DNA from: Opitutaceae bacterium UBA6669
GTDB lineage: Bacteria > Verrucomicrobiota > Verrucomicrobiia > Opitutales > Opitutaceae
Assembly (NCBI GenBank): GCA_002455175.1
Contig: DKKJ01000257.1
Location: 7,180-13,121, forward strand
Direction: 5' to 3'
DNA: 5,942 nt
Numbering within the stretch: the stretch's first letter is position 1; each line of letters opens with the position of its first letter. The notes below the pieces were generated by a model, which saw only the letters and a program-made list of their open reading frames with translations, had not been told where the DNA came from and ran no database searches. This document shows, one piece after another, positions 1 to 5,942 of this stretch. Both the position numbers and the translations under genes were made by a program.

Positions 1-343
1 TCCCAAAGGGCTTTTCGGCCAGGAGATCTTTTCCCGCCCGAAGCACGTCCAAGTAGATTTTTTCGTGGAGATGATGCGGTACCGCCACGTAAACGATGTC
101 GATATCCGGCCGTGCGAGCAGTTCGTGATAATCCGTCGTCAGGCAGCGCACGGTGGGAACCTGTGAGAACCATTGCAGGGTGGTGGGCTGAATTTCAGCT
201 ACGCCGACTAGTTCTGCGCGGATCGGAAAGTCGACCAAGGCGAACCATCTGCCAAACGCCGAGGCGGCTTCGCGACCCATGAGGCCCCCGCCAATGATGC
301 CGATTCCGACGTGGGAAGCGGACGAAGAAGAAGGAGAGGGCAT
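1..343 (-). CDS. Gfo/Idh/MocA-family NAD(P)-dependent oxidoreductase, N-terminal part
   Basis: This is the first 114 codons of a cytoplasmic dehydrogenase; the rest lies beyond the window edge. I translated it by hand from the ATG at 343. A short Ser-rich leader (residues 2-10) precedes a Rossmann fold whose glycine-rich loop reads GIGIIGGGLMG (residues 13-23). E50, at the end of the second strand (ELVGVAE), is placed to bind the NAD(P) ribose. VYVAVPHHLHEK (84-95) and AEKPFG (109-114) match the family's conserved nucleotide-fold segments, and K111 of the EKP motif is the usual catalytic or substrate lysine. Family members oxidise or reduce sugars, inositols and related polyols; the substrate cannot be predicted from this fragment. 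The gene starts three bases after the aldolase stop codon, so it is almost certainly the third gene of the deoR-aldolase operon. No Shine-Dalgarno sequence is visible, and translation may rely on coupling to the aldolase gene. Confidence 0.9.
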   Translation of the reverse strand, partial: MPSPSSSSASHVGIGIIGGGLMGREAASAFGRWFALVDFPIRAELVGVAEIQPTTLQWFSQVPTVRCLTTDYHELLARPDIDIVYVAVPHHLHEKIYLDVLRAGKDLLAEKPFG

Positions 344-346
344 GGA

Positions 347-1186
347 CTAGGACGCGGTCTGAAGTTGCTCGAACGCCTTTTCTGCAGAAAGATTGTCGTG
401 AACAACGCCCATGAGCGCGCGGGTGATGGCTGCGGGCTTGGGGTGTTGAATGATATTACGTCCATAGACGATGCCGGCGGCGCCTTGGGCGATCAGGGCC
501 GAGGTGCGGACAAGAATTTCTTTCTCCGTCGCTTTGCCGCCACCACGCACTAAGACCGGAATTCCGCCGGAGGTTTCTACCACCTTATGGTAGAGGCTGA
601 CGTCATCCGTTGGATCTGCCTTGATGATGTCGGCGCCCAGTTCAACCGCCTGTCTCACCAGCGGGACGATCTTCTGAAGATCTCCATCCACCATGTATCC
701 GCCTGCTTTGGCATTGGGTTGGAAGACGAGAGGTTCGATCATGAGTGGCATCCCGTAGTAGTCGCACTGCGGCTTTAAGAGCAGGATGTTGCGGATACAT
801 TGATCTGCTACTTCGGGTTGATCGGGAATGCGGAAGAGGTTTACCACGATGCAAGCGGCGTCGAGGCGCACAGCTTGCAGCACTGGCTCCTCGATCATCC
901 GTGAGAAAAGCGCGCGGGGAAGTGTTGTTCCGTAGACGTTCGCCACGTCACTGCGAAGGACCAGCGCGGGTTTGGGACGTAGGGGCAGTTTCTGCAGGTG
1001 CGGAGCCTGACCCACCGTGAGTTGAATCGCATCGGGAGCGGCGTCGACGAGTGTCTCGATTGCGCGAGGGAGATTTTCAATTCCTGCCAGGAACGAGGGC
1101 TCGTTGAAGAAGCCGTGATCAATGGCGACGTCGAAGCAACGCCCCGTGCGAGGATTAAAGAGACGGTTGAGCCGGGACTGTTTCAT
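347..1186 (-). CDS. Class I aldolase of the DeoC/LacD (FbaB/LsrF-like) family
   Basis: This 279-residue TIM-barrel aldolase is full length for the family. Members cleave or form C-C bonds in phosphorylated sugars through a lysine Schiff base; known relatives include archaeal-type fructose-1,6-bisphosphate aldolase and LsrF. Visible signatures are DVAIDHG (19-25) on the first strand, ADIIKADPTD (185-194) with K189 as the likely Schiff-base lysine, VLVRGGGK (211-218) as a phosphate-binding loop, and GIVYGRNIIQHPKP (238-251) at the last strand. The start is fixed by its ATGA overlap with the deoR stop codon, which suggests translational coupling; no Shine-Dalgarno sequence is needed or seen. It sits between a DeoR regulator and a Gfo/Idh/MocA dehydrogenase, implying a step in a sugar or polyol phosphate degradation route, probably releasing a triose phosphate. 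The family call is firm. The exact substrate is unknown, so no gene symbol is given. Confidence 0.9.
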   Translation of the reverse strand: MKQSRLNRLFNPRTGRCFDVAIDHGFFNEPSFLAGIENLPRAIETLVDAAPDAIQLTVGQAPHLQKLPLRPKPALVLRSDVANVYGTTLPRALFSRMIEEPVLQAVRLDAACIVVNLFRIPDQPEVADQCIRNILLLKPQCDYYGMPLMIEPLVFQPNAKAGGYMVDGDLQKIVPLVRQAVELGADIIKADPTDDVSLYHKVVETSGGIPVLVRGGGKATEKEILVRTSALIAQGAAGIVYGRNIIQHPKPAAITRALMGVVHDNLSAEKAFEQLQTAS

Positions 1187-1950
1187 GAGCGAAGAGCGAG
1201 ATGATAGGTAACGTTGGAGGATGCCAGTTTCAGGCGGGCCTCGCGGGAAAGTTCAGCGTTGGTCACCAGTGCGCTGAAGGCGGACCAAGGTGCGAAGTGG
1301 ACCGCGGTGGGTTTGTCCCACTTCTCGGCGTCGGCAACGAGCATGCGCAATCCAGCCCGGCGAAGCGCCTCTGTTTTGATGGCGCCTTCGTGAAGTTCGG
1401 TGGTGTACGCGCCGGTGGCCAGATCAAGACCGGAGGCACCGATAACGGCGGCGTCAAAACGCAGATGGCTGAGCCAGGATTGGGCTAGAGAGCCCGTAAG
1501 TGCGAGGGACACCTTGCGTACCTCGCCTCCGAGGGAAACAACGGTCGCGCGGGCATTAACCCCTTGAGTGATCAGCGGAATGGAATTAGTGAAGATGTGG
1601 AGGTCGGGCCGGTCCAGAAGAAGATTTCCGACTTCGAGACACGTCGTGCCTGCATCAACAAAGACATTTCCTTCATGGGGAAGAAGCGCCGCTGCCTTGC
1701 GCGCGATCCGAGCTTTCATGCCCATATTTTGACCGGCCTTGGCCCGGAAATGAGGCTCGCTTTGGAAGAATTTCGACGGGAGCAACCCCCCATGGCTCCG
1801 TGCTGCCTGGCCGGTATCGGCGAGGAGCGAGGCGTCTCGTCGTGCGGTGGCTGGAGAGACTCTGAAGCGCTCTGAAATTTCTGCGACCGTCACGCGCCCA
1901 TTCTCTGCAAGTAAGCGCAAGATGCCGCGATGGCGTTCGTCAGAGAGCAT
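1183..1950 (-). CDS. DeoR-family transcriptional repressor
   Basis: This 255-residue cytoplasmic DNA-binding regulator is typical in length for DeoR/GlpR repressors. Residues 1-57 form the winged helix-turn-helix: LSDERHRGILRLL, then VTVAEISERFRVSPATARRD and the family's terminal HGG. The C-terminal sugar-phosphate sensor (DeoRC) follows, with FVDAGTTCLEV (effector phosphate site), TNSIPLI, LGGEVRK, FDAAVIGASGLD, and KTEAL near the end of the domain. DeoR proteins usually repress until a phosphorylated sugar intermediate binds. I chose the ATG at 1950 over an upstream TTG at 1998. The extra 16 residues would precede the canonical LSDERH start, and the candidate -10 box at 2004-2009 would leave almost no leader for the TTG. 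The stop overlaps the aldolase start as ATGA. The regulator therefore leads its own catabolic operon and is probably autoregulated. No Shine-Dalgarno sequence is seen. Confidence 0.92.
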   Translation of the reverse strand: MLSDERHRGILRLLAENGRVTVAEISERFRVSPATARRDASLLADTGQAARSHGGLLPSKFFQSEPHFRAKAGQNMGMKARIARKAAALLPHEGNVFVDAGTTCLEVGNLLLDRPDLHIFTNSIPLITQGVNARATVVSLGGEVRKVSLALTGSLAQSWLSHLRFDAAVIGASGLDLATGAYTTELHEGAIKTEALRRAGLRMLVADAEKWDKPTAVHFAPWSAFSALVTNAELSREARLKLASSNVTYHLALRS

Positions 1951-2003
1951 AGTGCAAGATAGATTTTTTGACGATCCAGAGCGATGGCAGCTCCGCAACC
2001 CCC

Positions 2004-2031
2004 ATTATCACATATAATCAAATCGATCAAA
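2004..2031 (-). promoter_or_regulatory. Candidate promoter of the deoR-aldolase-dehydrogenase operon
   Basis: Read on the minus strand, TTTGAT (2031-2026) could be a -35 box. After 16 bases comes GATAAT (2009-2004), directly preceded by TGT (2012-2010), which makes an extended -10 element TGTGATAAT. Transcription would begin near 1997, leaving a leader of about 47 nt before the deoR ATG at 1950. It lies in the only sizeable gap upstream of the operon, which supports the assignment. The -35 match is weak, and nothing is proved without transcript mapping. Confidence 0.5.
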
Positions 2032-2035
2032 ATCG
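2017..2035 (-). promoter_or_regulatory. Tandem repeat, possible DeoR operator
   Basis: On the minus strand CGATTTTGAT (2035-2026) is followed immediately by CGATTTGAT (2025-2017), a near-perfect direct repeat differing by one T. It covers the proposed -35 box and part of the spacer. Known DeoR-family operators often consist of short T-rich direct repeats near the promoter of the regulator's own operon, so an autorepression site is plausible. The repeat itself is seen directly; its function is inference. Confidence 0.4.
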
Positions 2036-2095
2036 CTCACGCTGGGGATTTGTCGGCTTAAGATCTCCTTGATGTAGGCTCGACCTCTCTCCCGA

Positions 2096-3169
2096 TCACA
2101 CCATGGCCACAGAAAGCTTTTGAAGCTGCCACCATAAACGAGCTCGTGCCGAGGTCTCCATGTCATTGATCACGCTGGCGATGAAGATACGAACACCGGC
2201 GTAGATATTAACCGAAGTGCCAGCGGTGAAGATTTCGGGGGGCCGATATTCGATTTCGTAGGGCCGGGTGGTATCCAGGGAAGGGAAAAGGTAGCTCAGA
2301 TCGCTGCCGAAAGAGACGAGTCCTTCTCGCGCGAGAGGAAACAGCGCGCCCTTTACCTGGTTTGGTTGGGCGACCACGATGATAAACTCGAGAAGGATGT
2401 CGATTTCTGCCTCGGAGAACCCGAAGTGATCCTTCGTCGAGCAGACGACGTGATTGTAGAAATTTTTGAAAGTAGCGCGTAGTTTCAGTTTTCCGCGAGA
2501 GGGTACGGTGAAGGTACTTCCGCACGTCCGGTAGGAGTCATAGAAATCCATGGTTCCAAAGCCAGCCAAGTCCGTCCGGATGAAGTCGTCTTTTCGGTGT
2601 TCGAAAGCGACATCCGTCACCAGGTGTCCGATACCAGGCATTTCGAGCGAGTTGTCTTGAACCTCGGCGAGATCGGCGTGCTGCGTCTGATGGCTATCGT
2701 AGAGCGGAAAGGGCGGCGTGAAGGCAGCCACCTCGCGATCTGGGGGAAGGATATCGTCTCGATCAATATGGATGTCCTGGAGAGCTCGGGCAGCGAGTTC
2801 TCCCTTTCCTAGGAGCTGCCGTTTTTTTCGAAACATCTCGGCGAGTGATTTCCAGTCTCGGTAGTTCGGCAGGGTACGAGCTAGCGTTAGCTGAGCCTTC
2901 CGGTGAGAGGTCTTCCAACGTGAGAGTTCGGGACCCAATCCGAGATTTGTCCGGTGGTACTCAGCCTGTACTCGGCCTATGATTTCAGAGGCTGAGCTCA
3001 GCTTCTTTTTGGAGAGGATGCGCTTTAAGCTGCGCCGATAGTCCTCGGCTAAGGCGACGCGTGGCTGGGACTGCTCCTGACTGAGCTTTTGAAAGTACTT
3101 AGCTGTTAGGGTGTGATCCGGGCGCGACGCGGTTTTACTGCGCCTCTCTTTTACGGGAGGATGTTTCAT
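2096..3169 (-). CDS. Hypothetical protein, 357 residues, not recognised
   Basis: I do not recognise this protein. Residues 1-130 are strongly basic and mostly helix-like, with Lys/Arg-rich stretches such as RRSLKRILSKKK (45-56) and FRKKRQLLGKG (113-123), which might bind nucleic acid or a negatively charged surface. A Pro-rich turn (142-156) leads to a C-terminal part that looks beta-rich and ordered: FGTMDFYDSYRTCGSTFTVP (204-223), KLKLRATFKNFYNHV (227-241), FGFSEAEIDILLEFIIVV (249-266), AGTSVNIYAGVRIFIASVIND (positions 316-336), and a Trp pair in RLWWQLQK (344-351). Alternating hydrophobic residues suggest a beta-sandwich, but this is only an impression. No signal peptide, membrane helix or nucleotide-binding motif is visible, and there are just two cysteines (C216, C243). 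The ATG at 3169 is the first start and has no clear Shine-Dalgarno sequence. The gene has its own flanking gaps (242 and 145 bases), so it may be transcribed alone. It is clearly a long, ordered frame and likely real. Confidence 0.7.
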   Translation of the reverse strand: MKHPPVKERRSKTASRPDHTLTAKYFQKLSQEQSQPRVALAEDYRRSLKRILSKKKLSSASEIIGRVQAEYHRTNLGLGPELSRWKTSHRKAQLTLARTLPNYRDWKSLAEMFRKKRQLLGKGELAARALQDIHIDRDDILPPDREVAAFTPPFPLYDSHQTQHADLAEVQDNSLEMPGIGHLVTDVAFEHRKDDFIRTDLAGFGTMDFYDSYRTCGSTFTVPSRGKLKLRATFKNFYNHVVCSTKDHFGFSEAEIDILLEFIIVVAQPNQVKGALFPLAREGLVSFGSDLSYLFPSLDTTRPYEIEYRPPEIFTAGTSVNIYAGVRIFIASVINDMETSARARLWWQLQKLSVAMV

Positions 3170-3411
3170 AGGACGAGGGGAGACGGGCTTTCAACTCGAA
3201 TAGGGATCGTAGCTCCACTCGTCGAATTTTTCCGAAACACTTAATTGAGAAAAGCCTATCGACCCCTTTGGTTGCCTGAAAACCTTGGGGTCTACTGGGT
3301 AGGGGACAAATGAGCCCCTGTTTACCTGCACACGCAAGTCAGCACGGGGCGCCTCAACGTCGTAGGTGCTCCGCGGGGAACTGGACCGAAGAGTGTGCGC
3401 GTAGCTCTGAC
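3170..3411 (-). other. Intergenic stretch between response regulator and hypothetical gene
   Basis: This 242-base gap holds the 3261-3292 stem-loop and a second small hairpin (AGGGG at 3301-3305 with CCCCT at 3315-3319). The four GGGG/CCCC arms could pair in alternative ways. I see no convincing promoter for the downstream gene. The two reading frames that continue past the regulator's stop at 3412 do not resemble the missing end of a Fis domain. Confidence 0.4.
3261..3292 (-). terminator. Stem-loop after the response regulator, possible weak terminator
   Basis: GACCCC and GGGGTC form a six-pair outer stem; after a 3x2 internal loop, GGTT pairs with AACC around a loop of about seven bases. 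In the minus-strand transcript the hairpin is followed by GATAGGC and then four T, so the U-run is short and displaced. It lies about 120 nt beyond the regulator's stop codon and about 90 nt before the next start. It could be an imperfect intrinsic terminator or a structured leader of the downstream gene. Confidence 0.3.
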
Positions 3412-4668
3412 TTAGACGATCGTCGTGACGTCTACTCCAAGCACTTTGGCCGCGACGGCCCGGTCGCCTTGGCACGCGTGGATGACCCGTTCGACGTACT
3501 GCTTTTGTTGGCCTGCGAGATAATCAGCCAAACTGGGCCATTGCTTGACCTCGCGCAATCGCATGGGGAGCTGCTGGGAGGTTACAATGCGCGCATCCGT
3601 GGTAGCGGCGATCTTTACTACCAACTGCTGGAGTTCGCTGAGATTGCCGGGCCAATGGTAGGCCTGCAATACACTCAAGGCGTCGTCGGTGAACTCGATG
3701 AGGTTGGAGTCGAAATGAGGATTGGTAGCTCGTGCCGTGAAGTGTTTTACCAATACGGGGATATCGTCGGTGCGATCGCGAAGCGGGGGAAGAGCCACCG
3801 GGAGAGAGGCCACGCGATAGAAGAGTTCGTCGTGGAATTGCCCTTCGTCGGTCAACTTTTCAAGATCTTCACTGGTTGTACAAATGAGACGGAAGCCTTG
3901 GGCAGTGTTGCGGAGAACGCTGACAAGTTCTTTCTGCATGGCCATCGGCAAACATTGCAGATGCTGCAAGAAAAGCGTGCCGCCCTTGGCCTGGCTCACC
4001 CAGGCTCCGCCAGCTCCGTTTTGACCGAGGAGGCCATCACGGAAATTTGCTTCAGAGCTGAGAGAGCAATCGATTCGAACCAACGGTGCGTCAGCCGCCG
4101 CATTGCTCGCATGAAGAATTTCCGCGATCGTGCTTTTGCCTGTACCGTTTTCACCCTGCAAGAGCACAGGCGTCCGTACAGCAGCTAATTTTTTGACCTG
4201 CTGGATGAGCTTCTGCACGCGTCCACTACGACCAGCCAAACGACTTTCGATGTCATTTGCTCGCGCCGTGGGAAGTGCTGCCGTGCTGCTGCGTTCCGCG
4301 GAGAGATGACGGAATTCTAAGCCACGTTTTAAAGTGGAGATCAACTCGTCCACGCGGAAGGGCTTCTGCAAGTAGTCAAAAGCTCCATACTTCAGGGCTT
4401 GGATCGCACTTTCCGTACTGGCGTACGCTGTCATGATGATCAGCACGCAGTTCGGATCATAGCTTTTGATTTGCTTGAGGAGGGTAATCCCATCCACCGG
4501 CTTCATATCGATGTCGGCTAGAACGACATCATATTTTTCAGCCTTGTAACGAGCGAGCGCCTTCTCTCCGTCGGTGGCAAACGCCGTGGAAAACCCTGTC
4601 GGTTGAATCACGGCGTCGAGCATCTCATGGATGGAGAGGAGATCGTCGACTATAAGTACGGAAGGCAT
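3412..4668 (-). CDS. NtrC-type response regulator with degenerate AAA+ and truncated Fis domain
   Basis: This 418-residue protein has three parts. The receiver (1-120) looks functional: acidic pair D8 D9, phosphoacceptor D52 in ADIDM, T80 and K102. The sigma54-activator AAA+ domain (about 145-370) keeps Walker A, GENGTGKS (172-179), and the second arginine finger R285. GAFTGA is absent and its loop is about ten residues short (GLLGQNGAGGAW, 212-223). Walker B reads GGTLFLQH, with Q235 H236 in place of Asp-Glu. The first arginine finger is H279, sensor I lacks Asn (CTTSEDL), and sensor II Arg is S344 (WPGNLSEL). The Fis-type helix-turn-helix begins (AAKVLGVDVTTIV) but stops where a family member usually continues with YRKLK-like residues. 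It therefore probably cannot hydrolyse ATP or contact sigma54. The start chosen is ATG 4668, whose PSVLIVDD is the canonical opening; an in-frame TTG at 4689 adds seven residues. It lies 63 bases after pilC, suggesting a pilus-linked role. Confidence 0.9.
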   Translation of the reverse strand: MPSVLIVDDLLSIHEMLDAVIQPTGFSTAFATDGEKALARYKAEKYDVVLADIDMKPVDGITLLKQIKSYDPNCVLIIMTAYASTESAIQALKYGAFDYLQKPFRVDELISTLKRGLEFRHLSAERSSTAALPTARANDIESRLAGRSGRVQKLIQQVKKLAAVRTPVLLQGENGTGKSTIAEILHASNAAADAPLVRIDCSLSSEANFRDGLLGQNGAGGAWVSQAKGGTLFLQHLQCLPMAMQKELVSVLRNTAQGFRLICTTSEDLEKLTDEGQFHDELFYRVASLPVALPPLRDRTDDIPVLVKHFTARATNPHFDSNLIEFTDDALSVLQAYHWPGNLSELQQLVVKIAATTDARIVTSQQLPMRLREVKQWPSLADYLAGQQKQYVERVIHACQGDRAVAAKVLGVDVTTIV

Positions 4669-4686
4669 AAGGATAAGTGAGGTTTC

Positions 4687-4706
4687 CAAGTCCAGGGCAG
4701 GACTTG
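4687..4706 (-). promoter_or_regulatory. Perfect 7-bp inverted repeat in the leader of the response regulator
   Basis: CAAGTCC (4687-4693) and GGACTTG (4700-4706) are exact reverse complements separated by six bases. In the minus-strand mRNA they form a hairpin ending 18 nt before the ATG at 4668. The alternative TTG start (4689-4687) lies inside the stem, which argues against its use. The site could be an RNA structure modulating translation or a small DNA operator. There is no U-run, so it is not a normal terminator. Confidence 0.35.
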
Positions 4707-4731
4707 TTACCCGATCTGAACGCTGCGTTTC

Positions 4732-5882
<1,151 letters not shown>

Positions 5883-5918
5883 ACACCATTGCAACGGCAC
5901 GCATTTTAGCCGCGCAAA

Positions 5919-5942
5919 TTACTTCTCGGCAATAACCTGTAA
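5919..5942 (-). CDS. Possible C-terminal end of an upstream gene
   Basis: Immediately upstream of pilC the minus strand reads seven sense codons (LQVIAEK) and a TAA at 5921-5919, 36 nt before the pilC ATG at 5882. In type IV pilus operons an ATPase gene such as pilT or pilB often precedes pilC, so this may be its end. Seven residues cannot identify a family, and the fragment could be chance. Confidence 0.25.
   Translation of the reverse strand, partial: LQVIAEK

Noticed and set aside
745..1020. Plus-strand open frame within the aldolase gene
   Set aside because: Antisense to a well-supported enzyme gene; no motif of its own.
1951..1998. Upstream TTG start adding 16 residues to the DeoR protein
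   Set aside because: It would begin almost at the predicted transcription start, and the family begins at LSDERH.
3191..3475. Minus-strand open frame overlapping the end of the response regulator
   Set aside because: Its sequence is low-complexity Arg/Ser-rich in the overlap and does not complete a Fis helix-turn-helix.
3310..4188. Long plus-strand open frame (292 codons) opposite the response regulator
   Set aside because: It lies almost entirely antisense to a gene with clear receiver and AAA+ motifs, its protein shows no recognisable domain, and codon bias of the real gene explains its openness.
4669..4689. TTG start adding seven residues to the response regulator
   Set aside because: The TTG is buried in a hairpin, and receiver domains typically open right at the ATG-encoded PSVLIVDD.
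4719..4729. Short palindrome AACGC-T-GCGTT after the pilC stop
   Set aside because: Only five base pairs around one base, without a U-run; likely chance.

Overview
All genes I can support lie on the minus strand, so gene order runs from high to low coordinates. The style suggests a Gram-negative bacterium, perhaps Verrucomicrobiota: a PilC-type pilus platform protein with a short basic N-terminus, an NtrC-type regulator beside it, sugar-catabolic genes of a soil or water heterotroph, and no strong Shine-Dalgarno sequences. The phylum is a guess from overall look, not a demonstrated assignment.

Right part (5942 to 3412), type IV pilus / type II secretion genes. The last codons of a possible upstream gene end at 5919. 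A pilC/gspF gene follows (5882 to 4732), broken near 5703: its two halves lie in different frames and about 28 nt of conserved sequence appear to be missing. Next comes an NtrC-like response regulator (4668 to 3412). Its receiver domain looks intact. Its AAA+ domain has lost GAFTGA, the acidic Walker B residues, the first arginine finger and the sensor II arginine, and its Fis helix-turn-helix stops early. It is unlikely to work as a sigma54 activator.

Middle part (3411 to 2096). A 242-base intergenic stretch with GC-rich hairpins precedes a 357-residue protein that I do not recognise. It has a basic helical N-terminal third and a C-terminal part that looks beta-rich.

Left part (2095 to 1), a compact sugar-catabolism operon. 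A candidate extended -10 promoter, overlapped by a tandem repeat that may be an operator, precedes a DeoR-family repressor gene. The repressor gene overlaps a class I DeoC/LacD-type aldolase gene by ATGA. Three bases after the aldolase stop comes a Gfo/Idh/MocA NAD(P)-dependent oxidoreductase, cut by the window edge. The likely logic is a phosphosugar-sensing repressor controlling itself, an aldolase and a sugar dehydrogenase. The substrate cannot be read from the sequence.

No tRNA, rRNA, CRISPR array, insertion sequence or plus-strand gene is supported. The most notable points are the degenerate pseudo-ATPase response regulator and the damaged pilC beside it.
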